27,560 nt of DNA from an uncultured Bacilli bacterium (lineage in GTDB: Bacteria; Bacillota_I; Bacilli_A; RF39; UBA660), in the NCBI GenBank assembly GCA_944331725.1, contig CALVJE010000117.1:1-27560 (forward strand). The letters run 5' to 3'. Of this stretch, positions 6,001 through 13,770 are shown one piece after another. Position numbers and translations under genes: made by a program. Position 1 is the first letter of the stretch, and each line of letters opens with the position of its first letter. The notes under the pieces were generated by a model that was given only the letters and a program-made list of their open reading frames with translations, was not told the DNA's origin and did not search any database.

Positions 6001-7494
6001 ATGAGTAACATTCCCGAAATCAAGGTAGGCATAGTAGCGGTCTCGCGCGACTGCTTCCCCGAAAGTTTATCTGTAAACAGAAGAGCGGCTTTGGTTTCTG
6101 CCTATACAAAAAAGTATGGCAAAGAAAATATATACGAGTGTCCCGTGTGCATAGTCGAAAGCGAAGTTCAGGCAATGCAGGCGCTCGAAGATGTCAAAAA
6201 AGCGGGGTGTAACGCGCTCGTCGTATATCTCGGCAACTTCGGCCCCGAAATTTCCGAAACGCTGCTCGCGCAGAAGTGGAGCGAGCAGACGGGCTGCCCC
6301 GTGATGTTCGTCGCCGCCGCCGAGGAAAATACCGCAGTGCTTGCAAACGACAGGGGCGACGCCTACTGCGGCATGCTCAATGCAAGCTATAACTTAAAGC
6401 TCCGCGGCGTCAGGGCATACATACCCGAATATCCCGTCGGCACGGCCGAAGAGTGCGCGGATATGATACACGAATTTATCCCCGTCGCCCGCGCTCTCGT
6501 TGGGCTCAAGGATTTGAAGATAATCTCCTTCGGTCCCCGTCCGCAGAACTTCCTCGCCTGCAACGCACCCATAAAACAGCTCTATAACATAGGCGTAGAG
6601 ATAGAGGAGAATTCCGAGCTCGACTTATACGAATCTTTCTTAAAGCACGACGGCGACAAGAGGATAGCCGAGGTCGCCGCAGATATGGCGGCAGAGCTCG
6701 GTGCAGGCAATAAAAAGCCTGAAATACTCAACAAGCTCGCGCAGTATGAACTGACTTTGCTCGACTGGATAGAAAATCACAAGGGCAGCAAAAAGTACGT
6801 TGCCGTCGCGGGCAAGTGCTGGCCCGCCTTTCAGACAATGTTCGGCTTTGTGCCCTGCTATGTTAACAGCAGATTGACGGGCAAAGGTATACCCGTAAGC
6901 TGCGAAGTCGACATCTACGGCGCCCTCTCCGAGTATATCGGCGCATGCGTATCGGGCGACGCAGTAACCTTACTCGACATAAACAACACCGTGCCCGACG
7001 ATATCTATAACGGCGATATAAAGGGCAAATTCAATTATAAACCTACGGATGTATTCATGGGCTTCCACTGCGGCAACACATGCTCACAAAGGCTTTGTAA
7101 CCCCGAAATGCGCAACCAGAAGATTATGGCACGTTCTCTGCCCGAGGAGGTTACAAACGGAACGCTCGAGGGCGACATAAAGGCGGGGGATATTACTTTC
7201 TACCGCCTGCAATCGACTGCGGACAATCATCTGTACGCCTACGTCGCGCAGGGCGAAGTCCTGCCCGTGGCAACGCACTCTTTCGGTTCAATCGGCGTGT
7301 TTGCAATAAATGAAATGGGCAGGTTTTACAGGCACGTTTTAATTGAAAACGGCTTCCCTCACCACGGCGCGGTGGCCTTCGGCCACTTCGGCAAGGCGCT
7401 TTTTGAAGTGTTCAAATATCTCGGCGCCGAAAAAATTGGCTACAACAGGCCCGCAAACGATAAATACGCAACGGAGAATCCCTTTGAGTTATGA
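6001..7494 (+). CDS. L-fucose/L-arabinose isomerase family protein (FucI-like), probable L-arabinose isomerase
   Basis: A 497-residue cytoplasmic ketol isomerase that would convert an aldopentose, probably L-arabinose, to its ketose (L-ribulose). The layout fits the L-fucose isomerase fold: an N-terminal substrate-binding part, a middle domain, and a C-terminal part carrying the metal site. E302 (in SCEVDIYGALSEY) and D326 (in AVTLLDINNT) are 24 residues apart, the same distance as the metal-binding E337 and D361 of E. coli FucI; a histidine in FPHHGAVAFGH (about 454-462) completes the site. AAGGAG lies just before the ATG, six bases after the transketolase stop, and the gene overlaps the kinase by four bases (ATGA). 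The AraD neighbour argues for L-arabinose over fucose. This family differs from classical AraA, so the substrate is an inference. Confidence 0.8.
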   Translation: MSNIPEIKVGIVAVSRDCFPESLSVNRRAALVSAYTKKYGKENIYECPVCIVESEVQAMQALEDVKKAGCNALVVYLGNFGPEISETLLAQKWSEQTGCPVMFVAAAEENTAVLANDRGDAYCGMLNASYNLKLRGVRAYIPEYPVGTAEECADMIHEFIPVARALVGLKDLKIISFGPRPQNFLACNAPIKQLYNIGVEIEENSELDLYESFLKHDGDKRIAEVAADMAAELGAGNKKPEILNKLAQYELTLLDWIENHKGSKKYVAVAGKCWPAFQTMFGFVPCYVNSRLTGKGIPVSCEVDIYGALSEYIGACVSGDAVTLLDINNTVPDDIYNGDIKGKFNYKPTDVFMGFHCGNTCSQRLCNPEMRNQKIMARSLPEEVTNGTLEGDIKAGDITFYRLQSTADNHLYAYVAQGEVLPVATHSFGSIGVFAINEMGRFYRHVLIENGFPHHGAVAFGHFGKALFEVFKYLGAEKIGYNRPANDKYATENPFEL

Positions 7495-9011
7495 GCAAAA
7501 AAATACTTGGTATAGAACTCGGTTCAACGCGCATAAAGTCCGTACTCATTGACGAGCGCGGCACAGTGCTCTCAACGGGCATCTTCGAGTGGGAAAATAC
7601 TCTTGTCGACGGGCTGTGGTCATACTCCCTCGAAGACGCCGAGCGCGGCGTCCGCGAAAGTTACAGTCAGCTTGTCAAAAATTATGGTCAGGCGATTGAA
7701 AATTTCGACGCCATAGGCGTATCGGCCATGATGCACGGCTATCTTGCCTTCGATAAATACGGCAAACAGCTTGTGCCGTTCAGGACTTGGCGCAACACCA
7801 ACACCGGCGAAGCCGCGGGTAAACTTTCTGAACTGTTTTCTTTCAACGTGCCTCTGCGGTGGAGCGTCTCGCAGTACTATCAGTCCTTCCTCGACGGAAT
7901 GGAGCATGTCAAAAACGTTGCCTATCTCACAACGCTCGCTGGCTACATACATTTCAAACTTACGGGCCAAAACGTGCTCGGCGCGGACGATGCAAGCGGA
8001 ATGTTCCCCCTCGACGGGCGCGACTACAACGGTCAGATGCTGGCAAAACTCAATGCCCTCATAGGCAGAGATTTTAAGGAGCTGTTGCCCAAAGTTTTGC
8101 TTGCGGGCGAAAATGCGGGCACGCTCACTGAGGAAGGCGCGCTCTTCCTCGACCCGACAGGCACGCTCAAGGCGGGCGCAATCTGCTGCCCTCCCGAAGG
8201 CGATATGGGCACGGGAATGGTGGCCACAAACAGCGTGTTGCCCAAAACGGCAAATATATCTTCGGGAACTGCCGCCAACTGCACGGTCGTGCTTGAAAAG
8301 CCTTTAAAGAATTATTATAAAGAAATAGACATCGTCTCTACGCCCGACGGCTTCCCCGCCGCGCTCATACACACCAACAACTGCACCACTGAAATCAATG
8401 AATGGGTAAATCTTTTTTCGGAGGTCGTTGAACTTTGCGGTCTGAACATAGGTAAGGGGCAGTTGTTTGAAAAGCTGTTCAACAAATCGCTCGAAAGCGA
8501 CGAAAAAGTCGGCAAACTCACGGGCTACAACTATCTTGCAGGCGAACCGCTTGCAGGGACAAAGAACGGCGCACCGCTCATATTGAGGCCGAGCGACGGT
8601 CATCTTTCGCTTGCAAACTTTATGCAGATGCACATCTATTCGGCCATCTCCGCTCTCGCCCTCGGCATGGATATTCTTAAGAGCGAGGGGGTAAAGATGG
8701 AGAGCGTTATGGCTCACGGCGGATTTTATAAAACGCCCTTTGTCGGCCAGAACGCAACCAGCGCAGTCCTCGGCGCGCCTGTCACCGTTATGGAAACAGC
8801 GGGCGAAGGCGGGGCCTACGGAATTGCATTGCTTGCGGGATATGCCTTAACGAAGGGGCTTTCGCTGCCCGATTACCTCAATAAAATTTTCGCAGACGCA
8901 GGCAAAAAAACTGTGAGCGCCAACGAGTACGAAAAGGCTAAGTTTGCAAACTTCATTGCGGCATATAAGCGCTGTCTGCCCGTAGAGCGTTTGGCTTCGG
9001 AGGTCAGATAA
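7491..9011 (+). CDS. FGGY-family carbohydrate kinase, probable ribulokinase
   Basis: A 506-residue sugar kinase of the FGGY/ASKHA superfamily. The N-terminus has the phosphate-1 loop GIELGSTRIKSVLID. MMHGYLAFDKYGKQLVPFRTW and the conserved ADDASGMFPLD follow in the sugar-binding half. The C-terminal ATPase half has NISSGTAANCTVV, MAHGGFYKTPFVGQ and METAGEGGAYGIALLAGY. Length is normal for the family. It starts inside the isomerase stop (ATGA) and its stop codon touches the araD start, so the three enzymes are translationally coupled. By operon logic it phosphorylates L-ribulose to L-ribulose 5-phosphate; the sequence alone would also allow xylulokinase activity. Confidence 0.85.
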   Translation: MSKKILGIELGSTRIKSVLIDERGTVLSTGIFEWENTLVDGLWSYSLEDAERGVRESYSQLVKNYGQAIENFDAIGVSAMMHGYLAFDKYGKQLVPFRTWRNTNTGEAAGKLSELFSFNVPLRWSVSQYYQSFLDGMEHVKNVAYLTTLAGYIHFKLTGQNVLGADDASGMFPLDGRDYNGQMLAKLNALIGRDFKELLPKVLLAGENAGTLTEEGALFLDPTGTLKAGAICCPPEGDMGTGMVATNSVLPKTANISSGTAANCTVVLEKPLKNYYKEIDIVSTPDGFPAALIHTNNCTTEINEWVNLFSEVVELCGLNIGKGQLFEKLFNKSLESDEKVGKLTGYNYLAGEPLAGTKNGAPLILRPSDGHLSLANFMQMHIYSAISALALGMDILKSEGVKMESVMAHGGFYKTPFVGQNATSAVLGAPVTVMETAGEGGAYGIALLAGYALTKGLSLPDYLNKIFADAGKKTVSANEYEKAKFANFIAAYKRCLPVERLASEVR

Positions 9012-9701
9012 ATGCTCGAAAAGCTGAAGGAAGAGGTGCTGAGGGCAAACCTCGATCTTGTAAAAAACGGGCTTGTGCTCTTTACTTGGGGCAACGTCTC
9101 TGCGATAGACAGGGCAAGCGGCCTCGTCGTAATAAAGCCCAGCGGCGTGCCCTATGAGGGGATGACTGCTCAGGATATGGTCGTCGTCGATTTAAATGGC
9201 AAAGTGGTGGAGGGTGCATATCGACCGTCGAGCGACACGCCAACGCACATCGAACTCTATAAAGCTCACCCTCAGATTGGCGGCATAGTGCACACCCATT
9301 CAACTTACGCCACGGCGTTTGCGCAGGCTGAGCGTGCTATCCCCGCCTACGGCACAACGCACGCCGACTATTTCTACGGCGATATCCCCTGTGCGCGTTC
9401 CCTCAATGCAGATGAAATGGACGAGTACGAAGTCAACACGGGCAAAGTCATAAACGAGACTTTTGAAGATAAAGACGTCGTCGCCATTCCCGCCTGCCTT
9501 GCGTCCCACCACGGAGTGTTCGCGTGGGGCAAAAATGCGGACGAGGCCGTTTATCACGCCGCCGTCGTTGAAGAAGTGGCCAAAATGGCGTTCATAACCG
9601 AAAATTTAAGCCCCGTCATCAAGCGTTTGCCCAAACACGTTGCGGATAAGCACTACAACCGCAAGCACGGCAAAAACGCCTACTATGGGCAAAAGGACTA
9701 G
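9012..9701 (+). CDS. araD: L-ribulose-5-phosphate 4-epimerase
   Basis: A 229-residue class II aldolase/epimerase, close to E. coli AraD in length and motifs. GNVSAID (27-33), [18 protein letters not shown] (72-79), [16 protein letters not shown] with metal ligands H94 and H96, [16 protein letters not shown] with catalytic-type D119, a third histidine in SHHGVFAWG (165-173), and a C-terminal NAYYGQ with the active-site tyrosine are all present. It interconverts L-ribulose 5-phosphate and D-xylulose 5-phosphate, the last dedicated step of L-arabinose breakdown. GGAGG precedes the ATG, which immediately follows the kinase stop (TAAATG). This gene gives the strongest evidence that the operon handles L-arabinose. 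Confidence 0.93.
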   Translation: MLEKLKEEVLRANLDLVKNGLVLFTWGNVSAIDRASGLVVIKPSGVPYEGMTAQDMVVVDLNGKVVEGAYRPSSDTPTHIELYKAHPQIGGIVHTHSTYATAFAQAERAIPAYGTTHADYFYGDIPCARSLNADEMDEYEVNTGKVINETFEDKDVVAIPACLASHHGVFAWGKNADEAVYHAAVVEEVAKMAFITENLSPVIKRLPKHVADKHYNRKHGKNAYYGQKD

Positions 9702-9706
9702 CTTTA

Positions 9707-10699
9707 ATGAAAACATATTACGATAAATTTAACGGCAGAGATGTCTATCTCTACACAATTAAGAGCGATATGGTAGAGGTTGATATATGCGAGCTTGGCG
9801 CTCGCATAAATTCCATTCGCGTAAACGGCGTGGATATAGCCCTCGGCTTTGACAGCGTGGAGGGTTATCTGGAAAGCGGCAGCTACGCAGGTTCAACCAT
9901 AGGGCGTGTGGCCAATCGCATTGCTGATAGTAGATTTTTTCTCAATGGTAAATTGTATTATGTTAGTGCAAACGAGGGTAAACATCATCTCCACGGCGGT
10001 ATTCGCGGGTTTGATAAGAGGCTGTTTTTTGTAATATCATATAGCTCAAATAGCGTCTGTATGCAATATATCAGTGAGAATGGTGAAGAAGGATATCCCG
10101 GAAAACTCGATTTTACTGTAAAGTTTACAGTAAAAGACAGTGAGCTTCTTGTCGAATATTCTGCTTTAAGCGATAGGGATACTTTGTGGTGCCCAACCAA
10201 CCACACCTATTTCAATCTGAACGGCGAAGACAGCGGCGACTGCAGAGACGATATCTTGCAGCTCAATGCGGATAGCTATACTCCCACGGACGATACGCTT
10301 ATCCCTACAGGCGATGTGCTGCCGATTGAGGGCACGCCGTTCGACTTCCTCAAAGAAAAGCCAATAATTGCGGACTTTAAAAATCCTGCTCTTCGTGCAA
10401 CCAACGGTTATGACCATAACTTTATCGCAAACAGCAACAATATGGCTTTTGCGTACAGCAATAAAACGGGTATCGGTTTTCGTGTTTCGTCGGATATGCC
10501 CTGCTTTCAGCTTTATACGGGCGGCGCAATTAAACCTTGCAAGGGTAAGTCAAGGCAATACGGCGCGTGGTCGGGATTTTGTATAGAGCCGCAATATTGC
10601 CCCAATGCGATAAACCTTAAAAAATTCGATAAGCCGATAATTTGCGCCGATAAAAGATATGAACATTATATAAAATACACATTCAGTGTTTCCGGTTGA
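9707..10699 (+). CDS. galM: Aldose 1-epimerase (mutarotase)
   Basis: A 330-residue galactose mutarotase-like enzyme that interconverts alpha and beta anomers of free sugars, supplying the isomerase with the right anomer. Motifs are STIGRVANRIADSRF (about 64-78), KHHLHGGIRGFDKRLF with the substrate histidines, TNHTYFNLNGEDSGD with the catalytic histidine, and GFCIEPQYCPNAINL with the catalytic glutamate. It starts five bases after araD; AAAGGA lies inside the end of araD. It is the last gene of the operon, with a weak terminator at 10744. The stretch around 9930-10190 is more AT-rich and uses codons unlike the rest of the operon, so the gene may be a mosaic. Confidence 0.9.
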   Translation: MKTYYDKFNGRDVYLYTIKSDMVEVDICELGARINSIRVNGVDIALGFDSVEGYLESGSYAGSTIGRVANRIADSRFFLNGKLYYVSANEGKHHLHGGIRGFDKRLFFVISYSSNSVCMQYISENGEEGYPGKLDFTVKFTVKDSELLVEYSALSDRDTLWCPTNHTYFNLNGEDSGDCRDDILQLNADSYTPTDDTLIPTGDVLPIEGTPFDFLKEKPIIADFKNPALRATNGYDHNFIANSNNMAFAYSNKTGIGFRVSSDMPCFQLYTGGAIKPCKGKSRQYGAWSGFCIEPQYCPNAINLKKFDKPIICADKRYEHYIKYTFSVSG

Positions 10700-10743
10700 T
10701 AAAATGAGTTTGATTGGTTTAGAATAATTGAAGGCAACTATTT

Positions 10744-10780
10744 GGCGGCTCTCTTTATTATATCAATTATCCGCCTTTTT
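10744..10780 (+). terminator. Weak terminator after the pentose operon
   Basis: GGCGG (10744-10748) pairs with CCGCC (10771-10775), followed by TTTTT. The loop is long (22 bases). The T tract overlaps copy 1 of the 33-bp-period repeat. Confidence 0.4.
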
Positions 10781-10870
10781 GTGCGTTATAATCAATTTAA
10801 ACTCTGCCTTTTCGTGCAAAATATTTGATAATTAACTTGCCTTTTGGTGCAGGTGTGCTATAATTGCAGA
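10772..10870. repeat. Three direct repeats with exact 33-bp period
   Basis: The 13-base motif (T/C)GCCTTTTnGTGC begins at 10772, 10805 and 10838, with one mismatch (CGCCTTTTTGTGC) in copy 1. The 20 bases between copies are AT-rich and not conserved. Copy 3 overlaps the -35 box of the promoter for the next gene, so the array may be an operator that places a multimeric regulator on one face of the DNA. Confidence 0.65.
10837..10864 (+). promoter_or_regulatory. Promoter of the truncated AAA ATPase gene
   Basis: TTGCCT (10837-10842) and TATAAT (10859-10864) are 16 bases apart. The -35 lies within repeat copy 3 (10838-10850), suggesting repression by whatever binds the repeats. Confidence 0.65.
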
Positions 10871-10886
10871 AAAGGCGGTAGAAATT

Positions 10887-11150
10887 ATGATTTTAAAGCG
10901 CAAGATTTATGATAAACTTGTAGAGTGGAAGCGGGAGAGCAACGGCTCCACCGCATTACTCATCGGCGGGGCGAGGCGCGTCGGCAAGAGCTTTGTAGCC
11001 AAGGCGTTCGGCGAAAACGAGTATAAGAGCTATATACTCATCGACTTTGCCGTCGTTCCTCAGGAGATAAAGGATTTATTCGTTTACGACATGGGAGATT
11101 TGGAGCTTTTTTTCCAAAAACTCTCGCTCTACTATTCGGTAACGCTGTAT
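10887..11150 (+). pseudogene. AAA-type ATPase, N-terminal fragment
   Basis: The N-terminus MILKRKIYDKLVEWKRESNG leads to the Walker A loop GGARRVGKS (about residues 27-35), then YKSYILIDFAVVPQEIKDLF. This is the pattern of the AAA_14/DUF4143 group of ATP-binding proteins, usually about 400 or more residues, whose role is unclear. Homology ends near SLYYSVTLY, just where the Walker B segment (normally IIFDEVQ or similar) should follow, and the frame then runs into unrelated sequence, stopping at 11336. Only about 88 residues are authentic. The promoter and repeat array upstream are intact. Confidence 0.75.
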
Positions 11151-11349
11151 ACACTACGTTCTTGCGTTGATTTTCGGGTTGGCTTTCTTCTTCTTTATAT
11201 ACGGCATATATATGTATGTTTCCGTAATGGCATACGGCATAGATGCAAACTGGAACGGAACGTTCTTCTTAAATGCCGGCTTATTTGTTGCGCTGCTTGT
11301 TATAAGTTTCGCAAATATATTCGTCAAACAGCTTAAAGACGAAGACTGA
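11143..11349 (+). pseudogene. Membrane-protein C-terminal fragment
   Basis: In another frame from the ATPase fragment, an open stretch encodes two hydrophobic segments (LALIFGLAFFFFIYGIYMYV and FFLNAGLFVALLVISFANIF) and ends KQLKDED at a proper stop. It has no start codon at the junction, so it is the tail of a larger membrane protein joined by deletion to the ATPase gene. The family is not recognisable from two helices. Confidence 0.5.
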
Positions 11350-11417
11350 AACGCAGGCAAAGCGAAAAAACTATATAACTGTATATAATATAAATTTCAA
11401 GGGGTAATTTAAAAGAT

Positions 11418-12765
11418 ATGAATAGCAAAGTAAAAAAAACAATTGCAGCGCGCGGCGGTTGCAGTCAGCTCGTTCCTGCTTGCATTTTCTGCAACGGCAT
11501 ACGTTATTTGCAATGAAAACGCATATCAGATAAACGGCTTTTTGGGGATACAGACGTCCGAAATCCATGAGGCGGAAAATACGGACGTGGATACCGAATA
11601 CTACAAATCGAAATATAATAGCGTAAAAGCAGTGAAAGAGGCCGGCCTTGCCGCCGTTGAAGAGGTTGAAGCCGAAGGAGCAGTGTTGCTTAAAAATGAA
11701 AAGAACGCCCTTCCGCTTGCAAGCGATAGCCGCAAGATCAGCCTGTTCGGCACAAGCTCGGTCAATCCGCTGTATGCCGGCACCGGTTCGAGCGGCATAG
11801 ATACTTCTACCGCGCCTACCATGAAGAGCAGTTTTGAGAACGCGGGATTTGATGTGAACGACGAGCTGTGGGATTTTTATAAGTCTCATCCGCAGACGAA
11901 CAAGGCTACATACGTATCAGGCGGATATGCCGCCGGCGCGAGAGGTTCGTTTGCCATCAACGAAGTCCCTTGGGACGATGTTGCAACAAAGAGCGCAACT
12001 TTTTCGGAGTATGGCGACGCAGCTGTCGTGAATTTTGCCAGAACAGCGGGCGAGGGCGCCGATATGCCTTCTTCCAGCGGCAAGACTCAGGCAGATCTGT
12101 ATGAAGACGCGGAAAGTAAGACTGGTAAGATCGAAAATGGTAACTATCTTGCTCTCAGTGAATCTGAGAAACAGTTGTTGCGCGGGCTGAAAGCTGAAAA
12201 GGACGCAGGCCGCATAAAAAAGATCATCGTGCTCATAAATACAGCCAACGCCATGCAGCTTGGTTTTTTGGATGACGAGCAGTACGGCATCGATGCCGCG
12301 CTTTGGATAGGCACGCCCGGCCAAAGCGGCCTGAACGCCGTTGCCGATATTATCGCCGGAACTGTGACACCTTCGGGCAGCCTTGTAGATACATACTATA
12401 CCGATAACCTTAAATACAACCCGTCAATGTCTACGTTTGGCGATAATATATATGAAAACTATGGTGAATATATAACCGATAGCAGAATTGCGGGCGGAAT
12501 GAACCGCTACACAGTATATCAGGAAGGCATTTATGTGGGCTATCGCTATACCGAAACGAGGTATGAAGACAGCGTTCTCAAGCAGGGCAACGCGGGCGAT
12601 TTTGACTATGACGAAGTCGTGTCTTATCCCTTCGGCTATGGATTATCCTACACTACGTTTTCTTACAGCGATTTTGACGTACAGGAAAGCAACGACGTAT
12701 ATAGCATCACCTCCTCTTGTCTGAAATCGACTATAAGCCCCGTTTATTCAGTCAATTTCAGATAA
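11418..12765 (+). pseudogene. Circularly permuted GH3 glycosidase, frameshifted and truncated
   Basis: The ATG at 11418 after AAGGGG begins MNSKVKK, but the run of eight As at 11432-11439 shifts the frame. With seven As the reading continues into QLQRAAVAVSSFLLAFSATA, a signal peptide or membrane anchor. The rest is the GH3 C-terminal alpha/beta sandwich placed first, as in permuted GH3 enzymes of Ruminococcus and Butyrivibrio: GAVLLKNEKNALPL, LFGTSSVNPLYAGTGSSG, NFARTAGEGADM, WIGTPGQSGLNAVADI and the [12 protein letters not shown] motif that opens the FnIII domain. Homology ends near VYSIT at about 12710. The catalytic (beta/alpha)8 domain with the nucleophilic aspartate is absent, so the product cannot be a working glycosidase. 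A TATAAT at 11384-11389 may be its promoter. Confidence 0.8.
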
Positions 12766-12798
12766 AAAAAGTCCATAGAAAGATACCTTCCTATGGAC
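12764..12798 (-). terminator. Strong rho-independent terminator, minus strand
   Basis: On the minus strand GTCCATAG (12798-12791) pairs with CTATGGAC (12778-12771), then seven Ts follow (12770-12764). It can also act weakly on the plus strand after the GH3 fragment. It closes the minus-strand unit that starts at the promoter 13698-13726. Confidence 0.7.
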
Positions 12799-12837
12799 AG
12801 TTATTTTTATGTTGAATATCCAAAAAACGGTATGCGA

Positions 12838-13115
12838 AACCTATCCAAAGTAAGCCCGCCCTGCCCGTGGCGGCACCTTTTAAGCGCCTTGCCGTTCATC
12901 CTCATTGCAATACGTCTCTGTATTGCCGCTTCGTCTTCGCGGCAATTCATCCTAAAATTTGCTCGCCACGGGTGCAAAGCAATTAAAAGCGGCAGATTTG
13001 CAGACAATACAAGGCGAAAGCCGCAGATAATACAGGGCGTATTATCAAGGATTTCAACACAGTAGAGGCGCAAATATGCCGCTTTTAATCAGGGTTGATT
13101 TACTTTGGATAGGTT
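12838..13115. repeat. Nested inverted repeats forming a branched structure
   Basis: The outer arms 12838-12853 and 13100-13115 are perfectly complementary over 16 bp. Inside, 12982-13001 pairs with 13070-13089 (20 bp, one mismatch) and 12864-12872 pairs with 12964-12972 (9 bp). Hairpins 13026-13046 (8 bp) and 12922-12946 (8 bp) cap the two internal branches. The pairs are compatible with one another, giving a multi-branch junction. No target-site duplication is evident beside the outer arms, which argues against a simple MITE. Confidence 0.7.
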
Positions 13116-13322
13116 CAACACCTTGTCCACGCCGGAACGCGCAACAAAAGCATACGGAGCGAGAATTTACCTCGTCCGTCAGCGGCATATAGCCGCTAAT
13201 TATAAACAGTGACAGCCGCCATTGGCTACTCACAAAAGTGAGGTCGTCGCACAACGTTCCCGGCTATTCTTGTACCGTACAAAGTACGGCACGTTCCCTC
13301 GTCGCGGCAAACTATGCTTTTA

Positions 13323-13350
13323 GCGGGGCGGCGCGAATGCGCCGCCCCGC
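13323..13350. repeat. GC-rich perfect hairpin
   Basis: A 12-bp perfect stem (13323-13334 with 13339-13350) with a GAAT loop lies within the candidate minus-strand RNA. Confidence 0.6.
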
Positions 13351-13366
13351 AGTTTTCGCCGTTGCC

Positions 13367-13405
13367 GCTCCTCTTCCCGCAAAAACCTCTTTTTGCGGGA
13401 GCCCT
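13367..13405 (-). repeat. Shared hairpin element, copy 2
   Basis: This is the same minus-strand motif as at 3372-3419, beginning GGGCTCCCGCAAAAA. Here the stem is perfect over 10 bp (13376-13385 with 13390-13399). Confidence 0.55.
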
Positions 13406-13697
13406 ATTTAAGTTCGCAATTTAATGCGCAACACCACAAAGAGTAGTGGAGGACTTAATCGGAAGTCAACCGCTCGGGTACCGTTTTTGTTTTGCAAAAC
13501 ACCGCTTTCCTGACCGATTACGTCATCAGCTGAATAGACGCTCAAAGACCAAATCGGGTGGGTATTTTCTGATAAATCGATTGAATACCTCTCAAATCCA
13601 CTATAATGGCGGAGCCGTCTAAGATTCCCTCGTTTCTTTCACCGATACGGGCATTTTGCTTGCATCGAAAGAGCTTTCATTCCTCCGATACGTTTAT

Positions 13698-13726
13698 ACT
13701 ATAACATATAGTTTAGTGCTTGTCAA
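13698..13726 (-). promoter_or_regulatory. Consensus minus-strand promoter
   Basis: On the minus strand TTGACA (13726-13721) and TATAGT (13703-13698) are separated by exactly 17 bases. Downstream is GGAGGA directly before an ATG at 13680, opening a 13-codon frame (MKALSMQAKCPYR) that may be a leader peptide. No larger gene follows. Confidence 0.75.
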
Positions 13727-13770
13727 GAAAAATAAAAACAAATGTTTGTATTTTTTAGGAGATTTTGTCG

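Larger units (their letters stand above)
12764..13691 (-). ncRNA. Candidate long structured non-coding RNA (about 0.93 kb)
   Basis: A consensus minus-strand promoter (13698-13726) and a minus-strand terminator (12764-12798) bracket a region with no recognisable protein. The two longest minus-strand frames (12807-13073 and 13054-13254) lack ribosome binding sites and run through the arms of the inverted repeats. The region is packed with complementary segments: a 16-bp closing stem, an imperfect 20-bp stem, a 9-bp stem, and perfect hairpins at 13026-13046, 12922-12946, 13323-13350 and 13376-13399. This is what a large ornate bacterial RNA looks like, but it also fits a non-coding relic of a mobile element. 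I do not recognise group II intron domain V, RNase P, tmRNA or SRP RNA signatures. Its 5' part contains the element shared with 3372-3419. Confidence 0.35.

Noticed and set aside
12838..13115. Simple MITE with terminal inverted repeats
   Set aside because: Outer arms are perfect, but no target-site duplication flanks them and the internal stems suggest a folded structure; kept only as an alternative.
12807..13254. Two minus-strand frames (88 and 66 residues) as real proteins
   Set aside because: They lack ribosome binding sites, run through the inverted-repeat arms, have Cys/Arg-rich low-quality composition and match no family I recognise.
12764..13726. ORF-less group II intron
   Set aside because: A GTGCG-like string exists near 13250 on the minus strand, but no domain V (AGC, GAAA tetraloop, GUUC) is visible near the 3' end.
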